DNA from: Hyphomicrobium denitrificans 1NES1
GTDB lineage: Bacteria > Pseudomonadota > Alphaproteobacteria > Rhizobiales > Hyphomicrobiaceae
Direction: 5' to 3'
Assembly: GCF_000230975.2 (NCBI RefSeq)
Contig: NC_021172.1
Coordinates: forward strand, 310,001-374,000
DNA: 64,000 bases
Shown here: piece after piece, positions 46,894 through 55,700 of the stretch
How positions within the stretch are numbered: the first letter of the stretch is position 1
How the letters are laid out: every line of letters starts with the position of its first letter
Made by a program: the position numbers and the translations under genes
Notes under the pieces: model-generated
Seen by the model: the letters and a program-made list of their open reading frames with translations, nothing else
What the model was told of the DNA's origin: nothing
Databases searched by the model: none

Positions 46894-48276
46894 CTACTTT
46901 CCGACGATGGTTTCGGGTGGGCGGCTGCCGTTGACCCCGTTCAGCACAGTTCCTTTTTTGCGTCGGTCGGGAGCTACGTCGGGCGTATCTCTGAGAGGGC
47001 GATGGGGGCGCGGAATACGGGTTGTTCCGTTTTCCGCCAGGCGCTTGTAATTGACGTCCCGGATGAACTCGCGGATGCGCGGCTGAATTTCGGTGCGCCA
47101 GCGTGTTCCATTGAAGACGCCGTAGTGGCCGACGCCGCTCTGCACGTAATGCACCTTTTCGTCGCTTGGTATTGATGTGCAGAGATCGTGTGCGGCTTCC
47201 GTCTGGCCCAAGCCGCAGATGTCATCCCGCTCGCCTTCGACCGTCATGAGGGCCGTCCTCGTGATGGCCGAACAGTCGACGAACTCGCCGCGGTGCATCA
47301 GTTTTCTGTCGGGCAGAAGATGTTCTTGAAAGACGGTCTGGACCGTCTGCAGATAGAACTCGGCAGTCAAATCCATGACCGAGAGATATTCTTCGTAAAA
47401 GGTCTGATGCTGCCGGACGCTGTCGCAGTCGCCTTTGACGAGATTGTTGAAGAGTTCGACGTGCGCGTTCATGTGGCGCTCGAGATTCATCGTCATGAAG
47501 CCGGTCAACTGCATGAAGCCGGGATAAACGGGGCGCATGAAGCCGGCATGCGGAAACGGCACGGTCAAGATTACGTTGCGCTCGAACCAGGCGATCGACT
47601 TTTGAGCGGCGAGATCGTTGACCTTCGTGGGATTGCGCCGAGTGTCGATCGGTCCGCCCATCAAGACAAGAGAAGTGGGCTGCATTTCTTCATTCCGTGC
47701 AGCCATGAGCGCCGTCGCAACAAGCGCTGGGACAGCGGGTTGGCAAACGGCAATGATGTGCGTGCCGGCTCCGATAAAGCGGACGAAGTCGATGATGTAC
47801 TCTACGAAGTCATCGAAATCGAAGCGCCCGGCTGCGATTGGAACGTTGCGCGCGTCGGCCCAGTCGGTGATGTAGACGTCGTGCTCGGGAAGCATGGCTT
47901 CGACCGTGCCGCGCAGCAAGGTTGCGTAGTGGCCCGACATCGGCGCGATGATGAGCACTTTCGGATCGTGGTGCTTGCCAGTTTGCAATTCATCGCGCGC
48001 GAAGTGGATGAGATTGCAGAACGGGCGCGACATCGCGATCTCTTCGCGAACGCCGACGTTGAGGCCCGAGAGCGAAACGCTGCCGATGCCGAACTCGGGT
48101 TTGCCGTATCTACGCGTGATGTTTTCGAATACATCGCAGGCGGCCATCATGTTCTTGCCGGCTGTCGTGTAGGCCATCGGGTTCAAAGGCCAGTCGAGCG
48201 TATGCCGGAGGGCTTGGACACCGAATCGGACAGGGGACATGAACGCGTGGGCCATTTCATAGGCGTAGTAGTTCAT
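46894..48276 (-). CDS. phaZ: Intracellular PHB depolymerase
   Basis: A 460-residue PhaZ of the intracellular type. The nucleophile Cys178 lies in IIAVCQPAVPAL; this enzyme class uses Cys rather than Ser. The C-terminal half has VEGERDDICGLGQTEAAH (aspartate) and SGVGHYGVFNGTRW (histidine). It degrades native PHB granules. It converges on polA with 27 bases between stops. An inverted repeat upstream is a candidate PhaR site. Confidence 0.95.
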   Translation of the reverse strand: MNYYAYEMAHAFMSPVRFGVQALRHTLDWPLNPMAYTTAGKNMMAACDVFENITRRYGKPEFGIGSVSLSGLNVGVREEIAMSRPFCNLIHFARDELQTGKHHDPKVLIIAPMSGHYATLLRGTVEAMLPEHDVYITDWADARNVPIAAGRFDFDDFVEYIIDFVRFIGAGTHIIAVCQPAVPALVATALMAARNEEMQPTSLVLMGGPIDTRRNPTKVNDLAAQKSIAWFERNVILTVPFPHAGFMRPVYPGFMQLTGFMTMNLERHMNAHVELFNNLVKGDCDSVRQHQTFYEEYLSVMDLTAEFYLQTVQTVFQEHLLPDRKLMHRGEFVDCSAITRTALMTVEGERDDICGLGQTEAAHDLCTSIPSDEKVHYVQSGVGHYGVFNGTRWRTEIQPRIREFIRDVNYKRLAENGTTRIPRPHRPLRDTPDVAPDRRKKGTVLNGVNGSRPPETIVGK

Positions 48277-48334
48277 ATCGCTCCGAATCCTTTGATTTTA
48301 CGCCGTTTTCCGGCTCGTATCTCCAAACCGCAGA

Positions 48335-48352
48335 GCAGCATGTTGTTGCTGC
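48335..48352. promoter_or_regulatory. Inverted repeat upstream of phaZ, possible PhaR operator
   Basis: GCAGCA-TGTTGT-TGCTGC is a perfect 6-6-6 inverted repeat, about 60 bases before the phaZ start and followed by TGCA-type repeats (GCATTGCAT). PhaR regulators in alphaproteobacteria bind TGC/GCA-rich palindromes, so PHB control is plausible. No phaR gene is in this window. Confidence 0.4.
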
Positions 48353-48587
48353 ATTGCATTAGTATAGAACGATTAAATCTTGCCACAATCCAGAAAACGC
48401 TTGCGTCCCTAATGCTAAAGAGCACGCGTGCAGGAAAGGTACAGTGCCGTGAGGAACACATATGGCGCGATTCCCCGCTGCAGTGCATCAAGGCTCGATC
48501 GCGTTTTAAACGGTTGAGCGCGCGTTTCAGTTCGCGGTAAACAGATTTCTGAACGATCTTCCCCAATTTCCAGCACCTTGGAGCCTT

Positions 48588-49877
48588 ATGACGAACGAGA
48601 CGCCCGCGCTGCCGGCGCAGCCGGTTTCGCGGCTCAGGCGCTTTGTCAATGTCGAGCCCGGTGAGGTCGCAGCGCTTCTCGCTTCGTTTGCGATGTTTTT
48701 CGCGCTTCTTTCTGCCTATTACATCGTCCGGCCGGTTCGGGACGAGATCGGCGTCAGTCTCGGCAAGGACGCGCTGCACCGGCTCTTCACTGTCGTTTTT
48801 TTCGTCATGATCGCGCTCGTGCCAATGTTCGGCTTCGTCGCGGCTCGCTTTCCACGGCGACTCGTGCTGCCGTCGATCTACGTCTTCTTCGCGCTCAATC
48901 TCGTGGGCTTCTGGCTGGCGATGAAATCGGGCGACAAAAGCGTGTGGGTTGCGGGAACGTTTTTCGTCTGGGGCAGCGTCTTCAATCTCTTCGTCGTTTC
49001 CCTGTTCTGGAGCCTGATGGCGGAGCTCTGGACGCATGCTGAAGCGAAGCGGCTTTACGGGTTCATCTCGGCGGGCGGCACGGCCGGCGCTCTCGCCGGG
49101 CCTTTGCTGACGCAAGGACTCGTGAGGCTGGTTGCTCCGGTCGATCTGCTGCTGTTGTCGGCGGCGCTGCTCGTTGCGGCCATGATTGCCGGGCTTGCCG
49201 TTCGACGGCTGAGGACAGGCGGCGCCGGGCCGGAAATGGACGCTGCCGGAGGCGGCATTCTCGACGGTGCGATCAAGGTTTTCACGACGCCCTTGTTCGC
49301 GCGCATTGCTCTTTTCGTCTTTCTTGCGAACATCGTCGGAACTTTTTTTTACTTGGAGCAGGCGCGCCTCGTCGCCTCGACCATTCCGGACAGTGCGCAG
49401 CGTGTCGAGTTTTTCTCAGGTCGCGATCTCGCGGTGAGCATCGCGACCTTTCTCGTCGAGGTTTTCGGTACCGCGCGCGTACTGCAGCGTTTTGGGGTGA
49501 CGGTTGCGCTGCTGGCACTGCCGGTCACTGCCGCCGTCGGCGCGTTGCTATTAAGTTTCGACGCGGCGCTGTGGGTTGTTGCCGCCGTCATGGTGGCGGA
49601 ACGGATCGTGGCGTTCTCGCTCGCAAATCCTGCGGTCAAGGTCATCTATACGCTGGCGTCGCCCGACGAAAAATACAAGGTGCAGAACTTCATCGATACG
49701 GTCGTGTTCCGGGGTGGCGATGCGACGTCCGGTTGGCTCTATGCGGACCTTGGGGGCGGGCTCGGATTCGCCGCCGGCGCGATGGGCGCCGTCGCCATGC
49801 CACTGGTCCTCGTCTGGATCTGGATTGCGCGACGCCTCGGCGCCGAACATCATCAGCGCGCGGCAGCGACAGCTTAG
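48588..49877 (+). CDS. NTP/NDP exchange transporter-like membrane protein
   Basis: A 429-residue protein with about 12 membrane segments. AYYIVRPVRDEIGVSLG near the N-terminus and NPAVKVIYTLASPDEKYKVQNFIDT match the ATP/ADP-translocase-like (TlcA/NTT) family that bacteria also carry outside obligate parasites; some annotations call these MFS. Free-living members are not known to exchange ATP. About 310 bases separate it from phaZ, divergently. Confidence 0.75.
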   Translation: MTNETPALPAQPVSRLRRFVNVEPGEVAALLASFAMFFALLSAYYIVRPVRDEIGVSLGKDALHRLFTVVFFVMIALVPMFGFVAARFPRRLVLPSIYVFFALNLVGFWLAMKSGDKSVWVAGTFFVWGSVFNLFVVSLFWSLMAELWTHAEAKRLYGFISAGGTAGALAGPLLTQGLVRLVAPVDLLLLSAALLVAAMIAGLAVRRLRTGGAGPEMDAAGGGILDGAIKVFTTPLFARIALFVFLANIVGTFFYLEQARLVASTIPDSAQRVEFFSGRDLAVSIATFLVEVFGTARVLQRFGVTVALLALPVTAAVGALLLSFDAALWVVAAVMVAERIVAFSLANPAVKVIYTLASPDEKYKVQNFIDTVVFRGGDATSGWLYADLGGGLGFAAGAMGAVAMPLVLVWIWIARRLGAEHHQRAAATA

Positions 49878-49898
49878 CTACGTTCTTCTTGCTGACGT

Positions 49899-50195
49899 TT
49901 AGCGCCCGCCGCGACGAGGCGGACCACCGGGGCGTGCGCCGCCCGAGAATTCGCCAGCGCCCTGTCCGGGACGGCTGTCTTTGTGGCGGAAGTTGATGCG
50001 TCCCTTGGTGAGATCGTAGGGCGTCATTTCGACTGTCACGCGGTCACCCGCAAGAATGCGGATGCGGTTCTTCTTCATGCGTCCTGAGGTGTACGCGATC
50101 ACTTCATGCCCGTTATCGAGTTTTACGCGGCACCGCGCATCGGGTAGCACCTCGTCTACTACCCCCTCGAACTCGAGCATCTCTTCTTTCGCCAT
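49899..50195 (-). CDS. infA: Translation initiation factor IF-1
   Basis: A 98-residue IF-1. The S1-like OB fold covers residues 1-75 ([51 protein letters not shown]). A Gly/Arg-rich tail ([14 protein letters not shown]) extends it by about 22 residues beyond the usual 72. It binds the ribosomal A site with IF-3 and IF-2 during initiation. It converges on the transporter gene and precedes the cspA terminator. Confidence 0.97.
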   Translation of the reverse strand: MAKEEMLEFEGVVDEVLPDARCRVKLDNGHEVIAYTSGRMKKNRIRILAGDRVTVEMTPYDLTKGRINFRHKDSRPGQGAGEFSGGARPGGPPRRGGR

Positions 50196-50250
50196 TCGGT
50201 TTTCGAACGTCCTGTTTTACGGTCTGATTGTGCGACTGTAGTCTGATATG

Positions 50251-50281
50251 AAAAGCGGGGAGCAGACGAGCTGCTCCCCGC
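50251..50281 (-). terminator. Terminator of the cold-shock gene
   Basis: GCGGGGAGCAG (50255-50265) pairs with CTGCTCCCCGC (50271-50281), an 11-bp perfect stem with a 5-base loop, followed on the minus strand by TTTT. It lies 28 bases after the cspA stop. Confidence 0.9.
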
Positions 50282-50308
50282 GCGAGTGGAGTGGTCTTCT
50301 CGAAATCG

Positions 50309-50515
50309 TTAGAGCGGACGAAGGTTCACGGCAGCGATCTTGCCGTTACGTCCACGTTCCGTTTCGAAGTAGATCTTCTGGCCTTCGCGGAGCGACTGAA
50401 GGCCGGCGCGTTCAACCGCAGAGATGTGCACGAAAACGTCGTTGCCACCTTCTTCTGGCTGAATAAACCCGTAGCCCTTCTGACCATTAAACCACTTCAC
50501 AGTCCCATTCGACAT
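50309..50515 (-). CDS. cspA: Cold-shock protein CspA family
   Basis: A 68-residue single-domain CSD protein. RNP1 KGYGFIQPE and RNP2 DVFVHIS are intact. It acts as an RNA chaperone. The start at 50515 is the only plausible one. The 298 bases upstream without a gene may hold a long cold-shock 5' leader. Confidence 0.96.
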   Translation of the reverse strand: MSNGTVKWFNGQKGYGFIQPEEGGNDVFVHISAVERAGLQSLREGQKIYFETERGRNGKIAAVNLRPL

Positions 50516-50813
50516 TAAATTGCCTCCAAAGCAAACGTGCGTCCTCCGGCGGAATGACGGAGGCCATCAAATCGCGCGATGGAGACGTCTTAAAGCAGGC
50601 GGTAGCGCTGTCGAAGAGTAAGCCAAGGCGTGTTCGATGGCGACTATATGCCTTGCTCGGGCGAGAAACGCAAGATCGCCGCAGGCTTTCCAATGCCCTG
50701 CCAGATAGGCCAAAGGGGCTTGAAATCCGGGCAGTTTCGAGATTTTGGACGGGTCGTTTACGATGGCCCGGCAGGGAGAGGGCGGGCTCTTTCTAGCCCA
50801 CCCTCCATTATTA
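50516..50813. other. Gene-free stretch, possible cspA leader
   Basis: About 300 bases between the cspA start and the end of the M15-like gene. No coding frame with support was seen. A region upstream of a csp gene often contains its long structured 5' UTR, which is the likely content here. Confidence 0.4.
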
Positions 50814-51257
50814 TCAGGTCCGGCCGCTCGGACGGTTGAGGGCGACGAAGTGCGGGCCAATGTCGACGTGGATATGATCCATATCACTATAGGTCATCAC
50901 CCCGCCGTTGTGGTGGTTGGCGATGAGCCAGCGGACGACCTGCCCTTTTTTCCCCGGAACGCGGAAATCGATGGCTTGCCCCGAGGCGTGCCGCGAAAGA
51001 TGATTTGTTCCGGCGATGCGGGCGCCGGGCCGGCACGTCGAGACGATTTCAACGTTGCCGAATTGGGCGCGGATGCGGTTGAGGAGGGCTCGCGCCTCCC
51101 ACGTCAGGCAGGTCACCGACGTGCCGGACGCGGCTGCGAGGTGGCGACTTGCCATCGCGCGGTTTTTCAGCACGGGATGGAAATTCCCGGCATTGACCGT
51201 GCACGGCACGGCAGCCGCAAGCACAACAGAAAGTAGAGCAATAGATCCCTTACTCAT
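50814..51257 (-). CDS. Exported M15-like peptidase (YcbK family)
   Basis: A 147-residue protein from the ATG at 51257 (MSKGSIALLSVVLAAAVPC...), with a signal peptide. Zinc-site motifs of the M15/YcbK group are visible: NHLSRHASGQAIDFRVPGK (His and Asp ligands) and DMDHIHVDIGPHF. These enzymes hydrolyse peptidoglycan peptide cross-links or are D,D-carboxypeptidase-like. It is shorter than E. coli YcbK (182 aa). A longer frame to 51341 has no convincing leader. Confidence 0.82.
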   Translation of the reverse strand: MSKGSIALLSVVLAAAVPCTVNAGNFHPVLKNRAMASRHLAAASGTSVTCLTWEARALLNRIRAQFGNVEIVSTCRPGARIAGTNHLSRHASGQAIDFRVPGKKGQVVRWLIANHHNGGVMTYSDMDHIHVDIGPHFVALNRPSGRT

Positions 51258-51663
51258 GGGAAGTCCTCGTGTTTGGTCTGATGTTTGAAGGCCAAGCGAC
51301 GCCAGACCACTCCCTGAGGGAGTGGGGAAGCGCGACCGCATCTCGCGCGCGTCATTTGGATGATTGACAGGAAGCCGCGAGCGCCAGCTCCCCCCGTATG
51401 CCGCTTCCGGATCTCAGCGAGTCAGGCTGGCCCCGTCGCCTCGTGATGCCAATGGATCGTGGTGCGGCGCACGCTGAAAACGCGAGACAATAGGCGAGAA
51501 TAAGGCAGGACGTATCCCGTCAAGCATAAGCGTTGCCCGACGCAGACAGCCAATCGCCTGAAATCTACAAATCGAGCACCCGGACATGGAATAATTGGCC
51601 GCAGCGCGGTAGCAAGATTTCCTGTAAGTGACGATCGGGGACAGTCGAAGAAGGGGAACGAAC
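51258..51663. other. Gene-free stretch with a small hairpin
   Basis: About 400 bases between two divergent genes. CCACTCCC-TGA-GGGAGTGG (51307-51325) is a perfect 8-bp hairpin about 55 bases upstream of the M15-like gene on its leader side, which might act in that leader. No gene is supported. Confidence 0.4.
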
Positions 51664-52119
51664 ATGAATGCCTTGAAGAGCATTATCATTGGCTTCATCG
51701 CGGGGGTGATTGCAGCCGTAACGGTACAAGAGTTCATAAGCTGGCTGTTTGTGCATTACTGGACGGGGTGGGATGCGGAGCCCTGGAGCATGGCTCCGAC
51801 GCGCAGCCTGATCGTTCCGGATGTGGAACTGCCGTGGCTCGCGGGGAACGCGATTACGGGAGGCCTCTGGGGGGCTCTGTTCGGACTGATCCTCGGATGG
51901 CTGCCGCAGGGCATGATGACGATCCGCGGTGCGATCCTGGGCCTATTCGGCCCTGGGTTGATCAGCGCTTTTACGGTGATGCCTTACCTTGCCCATCAGC
52001 CGTCGCCGTTGCTCGAAGGAAACGTCAGCCTCATCGTGCCGATCCTTTGTATTTCGGCCGGCTTCGGCGCCGTCGCGGCATGGCTTTATGGTCTGTTCAG
52101 CTTCGGCCGCCTACCTTGA
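51664..52119 (+). CDS. Hypothetical four-helix membrane protein
   Basis: A 151-residue integral membrane protein from the ATG at 51664 (MNALKSIIIGFIAGVIAAVT...), with AAGGGGAACG upstream. Four helices are visible; the motif GNAITGGLWGALFGLILGWLP resembles small alphaproteobacterial membrane proteins of unknown role. I do not recognise a function. A GC-rich hairpin follows it. Confidence 0.8.
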   Translation: MNALKSIIIGFIAGVIAAVTVQEFISWLFVHYWTGWDAEPWSMAPTRSLIVPDVELPWLAGNAITGGLWGALFGLILGWLPQGMMTIRGAILGLFGPGLISAFTVMPYLAHQPSPLLEGNVSLIVPILCISAGFGAVAAWLYGLFSFGRLP

Positions 52120-52151
52120 ACTGAGCTGCGGTTTGCGTCGCAATCGCGCAC

Positions 52152-52175
52152 GGTCCTGGCGCTGGCGCCAGGACC
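52152..52175 (+). terminator. Hairpin after the membrane-protein gene
   Basis: GGTCCTGGCG and CGCCAGGACC form a perfect 10-bp stem around CTGG, 32 bases after the stop. There is no T run, so it may be a Rho-assisted or stabilising structure. Confidence 0.55.
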
Positions 52176-52258
52176 TACATATCTGCGTCGTTAGATCCAG
52201 CCTGATCTTCTGAGTTCGAAGATCGGGCTCAGCAGCTAGAAGGAAGGATGGATGACAG

Positions 52259-52516
52259 ATGCGTATGGTAGCGCTCGTGATTGCTCTCGTTCTGGCGTCG
52301 GCAGTCAGCGCTTCGGCGGCGCCTCAAGGCAGGTACAAGCATAAGACGAAGCATTGGCAGGCGCCGCGTGCCGATCGTGACTGTACGCCGATCAACGGCT
52401 TTTACGGATACTACGGCAATCCCTGGTGCGACACGGGCTCCTATCGTCCGCCCGATATCGAATTTCGCGAGCGCCAGAAGTTTTTGCGCCGTCAGGGTTG
52501 GAACGCAAATCATTAA
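52259..52516 (+). CDS. Small exported protein of unknown function
   Basis: An 85-residue protein with AAGGAAGG upstream of the ATG at 52259. Signal peptide ends ASAAPQ. The rest is basic and aromatic (DCTPINGFYGYYGNPWCDTGSY) with two cysteines, possibly disulfide-bonded. No family recognised. Confidence 0.75.
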   Translation: MRMVALVIALVLASAVSASAAPQGRYKHKTKHWQAPRADRDCTPINGFYGYYGNPWCDTGSYRPPDIEFRERQKFLRRQGWNANH

Positions 52517-52622
52517 AAAATCGGAGCTTCACCCCAGGTCATAGTATGTTCGTCCGTGTGATTGAACAGAATTGGGCCATTCGGCGTTACTGGGGCGCAC
52601 AACAGCAAGGAGAGCTCCGATC

Positions 52623-52895
52623 ATGACGCGCATCAAAATCGCCGCTGGCATTCTTGCTTCGTCGGCTTTTATTGTCGGCGTCGCCTTTGCCGATGGCCGT
52701 CCTCCGACTGCCGAAGAAACTTCCGCAATCAGCGCGGCTTTGACCAAAGCCGGTTTCTCCGAATGGGGCAAAATCGAATTTGATGACGGAAAGTGGGAGG
52801 TGGATGACGCAATCGGCGCTGACGGCAAGCAGTACGATGTCGATCTGAGCGCCAGCGATTTTTCCGTTATCAAGAAAGAGATCGACAACGACTGA
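52623..52895 (+). CDS. Exported PepSY-like protein
   Basis: A 90-residue protein from the ATG at 52623, with AAGGAGAGC upstream. Signal peptide ends near VAFADG; the remainder (ISAALTKAGFSEWGKIEFDDG, DGKQYDVDLSASDFSVIKKE) is a single PepSY-type alpha/beta fold. Its layout matches the PepSY proteins at 33-34 kb, but it stands alone with its own terminator. Confidence 0.8.
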   Translation: MTRIKIAAGILASSAFIVGVAFADGRPPTAEETSAISAALTKAGFSEWGKIEFDDGKWEVDDAIGADGKQYDVDLSASDFSVIKKEIDND

Positions 52896-52915
52896 TCGCA
52901 AACGAATTTTCTTAT

Positions 52916-52946
52916 AAAAGCGGCGATCCCTGGGATCGCCGCTTTT
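52916..52946. terminator. Bidirectional terminator between the PepSY-like gene and lepA
   Basis: AAAAGCGGCGATCCC-T-GGGATCGCCGCTTTT is a perfect 15-bp inverted repeat with A/T runs on both sides, so it can stop transcription from both directions. Confidence 0.93.
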
Positions 52947-52967
52947 GTTTCTGCAGCAGCGCGTCGT

Positions 52968-54770
52968 TCAATTGTCGTCCATCTTCAATGCATTGATGAA
53001 CGCTTCCTGCGGGATTTCGACCTTTCCGAACTCGCGCATCTTCTTTTTGCCAGCCTTCTGCTTGTCGAGCAGCTTGCGCTTTCGCGTGATGTCGCCGCCG
53101 TAACATTTCGCGAGGACGTCCTTGCGAAGCGCCCGGATCGTCTCGCGCGCGATGACCTTGGCGCCGATCGCTGCCTGGATCGGTATCTGAAACAGGTGCG
53201 GCGGGATCAATTCCTTCAGCTTCTCGCACATCGAGCGGCCGCGGCTTTCGGCGCGCGAGCGGTGGACGACGATCGAGAGCGCATCGACGGGTTCGCCATT
53301 GACGAGAATCGACAATTTGACGAGGTCGCCTTCCTCGTAATCCTTGATGTGGTAGTCGAACGAGGCGTAGCCGCGCGACACACTTTTCAGCCGGTCGTAG
53401 AAGTCGAACACGACCTCGTTGAGCGGCAACTCGTAGATCACCATGGCGCGCGAGCCCGCATAGGTGAGCTGTTTCTGCCGTCCGCGGCGGTCCTGGCAGA
53501 GTTTCAAAACGGCGCCGAGGTAGTCGTCAGGCACGAGGATCGTCGCTTCGATCCACGGTTCCTCGATGTGATCGATCTTGACCACGTCCGGCATGTCGGC
53601 CGGGTTGTGCATCTCGATCATCGAGCCATCCGTCATATGCAGATGATAGATGACGCTCGGTGCGGTCGTGATGAGATCGAGATCGAACTCGCGTTCGAGC
53701 CGCTCCGTGATGATCTCTAGGTGCAGGAGCCCAAGGAAGCCGCAGCGGAAGCCGAAGCCGAGCGCGGCTGAGCTTTCCGTCTCGAATGAAAAGCTTGCGT
53801 CGTTGAGACGGAGCTTGCCCATCGCTTCTCGCAGGTCTTCGAAGTCGGCGGCATCGACGGGAAAGAGGCCACAGAACACGACCGGTTGCGCCGGCTTGAA
53901 TCCGGGTAATGGCTCGGCAGTCGGGTTTTTTTCGTCCGTCACCGTGTCGCCGACACGCGTATCGGCAACTTCCTTGATCGCAGCGGTGAAGAAACCGACC
54001 TCGCCCGGCCCGAGCTGATCGAGCATTTCCTGCTTCGGCCGGAAGATGCCGACGCGCTCGATCTGGTAGCTGGCGCCGGTCGACATCAACTTGACGCGCT
54101 GGCCTTTCTTGAGCGTGCCGTCGATGATGCGCACAAGAACGATGACGCCGAGGTAGGCGTCATACCAGCTGTCGATCAGCATTGCTTTCAGCGGCTTTGC
54201 GCCGTCGCCCTTCGGCGGCAGCAGACGCTCGACGATGGCTTCGAGAACGGCTTCGACGTTCAGGCCCGTCTTTGCGGACACGCCGATGGCGTTCGAGGCA
54301 TCGATGCCGATCACGTCCTCGATCTGTTGTTTGACGCGGTCGGCATCCGCGGCCGGCAAATCGATTTTGTTGAGAACGGGAAGGATTTCGAGATCGTTGT
54401 CGAGCGCCTGGTAGACGTTCGCGAGCGTTTGGGCTTCGACGCCTTGGCTCGCATCGACGACAAGGATCGCGCCCTCGCAGGCAGCCAGAGAGCGTGACAC
54501 CTCGTAGGCGAAGTCGACGTGGCCGGGCGTGTCCATCAGATTGAGCTGATAGACGTTGCCATCCTTGGCACGGTAGTCGAGACGGACGGTCTGGGCTTTG
54601 ATCGTAATGCCGCGCTCGCGCTCGATATCCATCGAGTCGAGGATCTGGGCTTTCATTTCCCTGTTCGATACATTGCCGCAGAGTTGAATCAGGCGGTCCG
54701 ACAAGGTCGACTTACCGTGGTCGATGTGGGCAATGATAGAGAAATTTCGTATACGTGCGATATCAGTCAT
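52968..54770 (-). CDS. lepA: Elongation factor 4 (LepA)
   Basis: A 600-residue GTPase. G1 [14 protein letters not shown] (about 14-27), G3 DTPGHVDF and G4 NKIDLP are intact. EF-G-like domains II, III and V follow, and the C-terminal LepA-specific domain ([37 protein letters not shown]) shows it is not EF-G. It remobilises stalled ribosomes. Confidence 0.98.
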   Translation of the reverse strand: MTDIARIRNFSIIAHIDHGKSTLSDRLIQLCGNVSNREMKAQILDSMDIERERGITIKAQTVRLDYRAKDGNVYQLNLMDTPGHVDFAYEVSRSLAACEGAILVVDASQGVEAQTLANVYQALDNDLEILPVLNKIDLPAADADRVKQQIEDVIGIDASNAIGVSAKTGLNVEAVLEAIVERLLPPKGDGAKPLKAMLIDSWYDAYLGVIVLVRIIDGTLKKGQRVKLMSTGASYQIERVGIFRPKQEMLDQLGPGEVGFFTAAIKEVADTRVGDTVTDEKNPTAEPLPGFKPAQPVVFCGLFPVDAADFEDLREAMGKLRLNDASFSFETESSAALGFGFRCGFLGLLHLEIITERLEREFDLDLITTAPSVIYHLHMTDGSMIEMHNPADMPDVVKIDHIEEPWIEATILVPDDYLGAVLKLCQDRRGRQKQLTYAGSRAMVIYELPLNEVVFDFYDRLKSVSRGYASFDYHIKDYEEGDLVKLSILVNGEPVDALSIVVHRSRAESRGRSMCEKLKELIPPHLFQIPIQAAIGAKVIARETIRALRKDVLAKCYGGDITRKRKLLDKQKAGKKKMREFGKVEIPQEAFINALKMDDN

Positions 54771-54945
54771 GGGCGGGGCTCATAGCACCCGGAACCTGTA
54801 GGCAAAAGGGCCGTTAAGCTCTTGAGGCTATTTGGCTGGCGGCTGCTTCGCCGCATGGGCACATAAGACGACTGGCGACTTACTTGCCGGTGTGCGACAA
54901 AGCCTGGGAAGCCCCCAAGAGACGTTCGAGACCCGGAGAGACGAT

Positions 54946-55503
54946 ATGGCGAACTCACCCTTCGAGGCCAATCCCGCTTTCGCGAAGCTCGGCGAGGAGA
55001 CACGCAAGGCCGTCATTCAAGCGTTCGACGCAATGTCGAATTGGCGCTCCGAGCTAGCGGAAATCGGCGAGAAGAACAGCAATGCCGTTTTTGACAAGAT
55101 GGCGGAGGCGGCCAAGTCTTTGGGCTGGCCGACGGATTTCGTCGAGCTCAGTCGCAAACAAATGCAAAATGCTTCGAAACTGCAGCTTCAGGCTGTCGAC
55201 CAAGTCATGGATGTCTGGGAAAAGCAGGTGAAATCGCTCGGCTCATCCAGCCAGTTTCCGAACTTCCCCAACTTCCCTGCCTTTGGAAATGCATCCGGGC
55301 AGCCGGGTCTCACCGGGACCGGGATGTTTCCGGGTATGCCGGACTTCGGATCAGGCGCCAATCCGATCCAGTTCTGGATGCAAGCCGCCGAGATGTGGCA
55401 AAAGGGCTGGCAACAGGCAATGTCGACCTGGATGGATGCCCAGCAGAACGCCATGGGCAAATCCGGATCGTCCGGCAGCAGCGGCAGGTCCAATTCGCGC
55501 TAG
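54946..55503 (+). CDS. Phasin-like PHB-granule protein
   Basis: A 185-residue protein from the ATG at 54946 (MANSPFEANPAFAKLG...). Helical core (RKAVIQAFDAMSNWRSELAEI, KQMQNASKLQLQAVDQVMDVW) followed by a Phe/Pro/Gly-rich middle (SQFPNFPNFPAFG) and a Ser/Gly-rich tail. Phasin family members coat PHB granules, and phaC and phaZ are in this window. The Phasin_2 match is by eye only. The upstream frame to 54832 is not coding-like. Confidence 0.75.
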   Translation: MANSPFEANPAFAKLGEETRKAVIQAFDAMSNWRSELAEIGEKNSNAVFDKMAEAAKSLGWPTDFVELSRKQMQNASKLQLQAVDQVMDVWEKQVKSLGSSSQFPNFPNFPAFGNASGQPGLTGTGMFPGMPDFGSGANPIQFWMQAAEMWQKGWQQAMSTWMDAQQNAMGKSGSSGSSGRSNSR

Positions 55504-55645
55504 TTGACCGCTTCGGTTTCGTATTGCTGCGCCGGCCTTCGGAAGAAGGGCGGCGCTTTCGCATTCTCTCGCCCATATCTCCGAGCTGAGCCGCGCCCTG
55601 CGGTCGCGGACGTCGCTGCTTGCCTGTATGCCTCTCTCACAATAT

Positions 55646-55662
55646 ATTAGAATAATTCTAAT
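55646..55662. promoter_or_regulatory. Iron control element (Irr-type ICE) upstream of mbfA
   Basis: ATTAGAAT-A-ATTCTAAT is a perfect 8-1-8 palindrome matching the TTAGAA-N3-TTCTAA core of Irr-bound iron control elements. It ends 38 bases before the mbfA start, where bound Irr would block transcription when iron is low. Confidence 0.85.
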
Positions 55663-55700
55663 TTATGGCTGAGAGCGGCTGCGCCTGGAATTGGGGTCCG

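Noticed and set aside
47188..48540. 450-residue plus-strand open frame
   Set aside because: It lies opposite phaZ, has no recognisable domain and arises from GC-rich codon bias.
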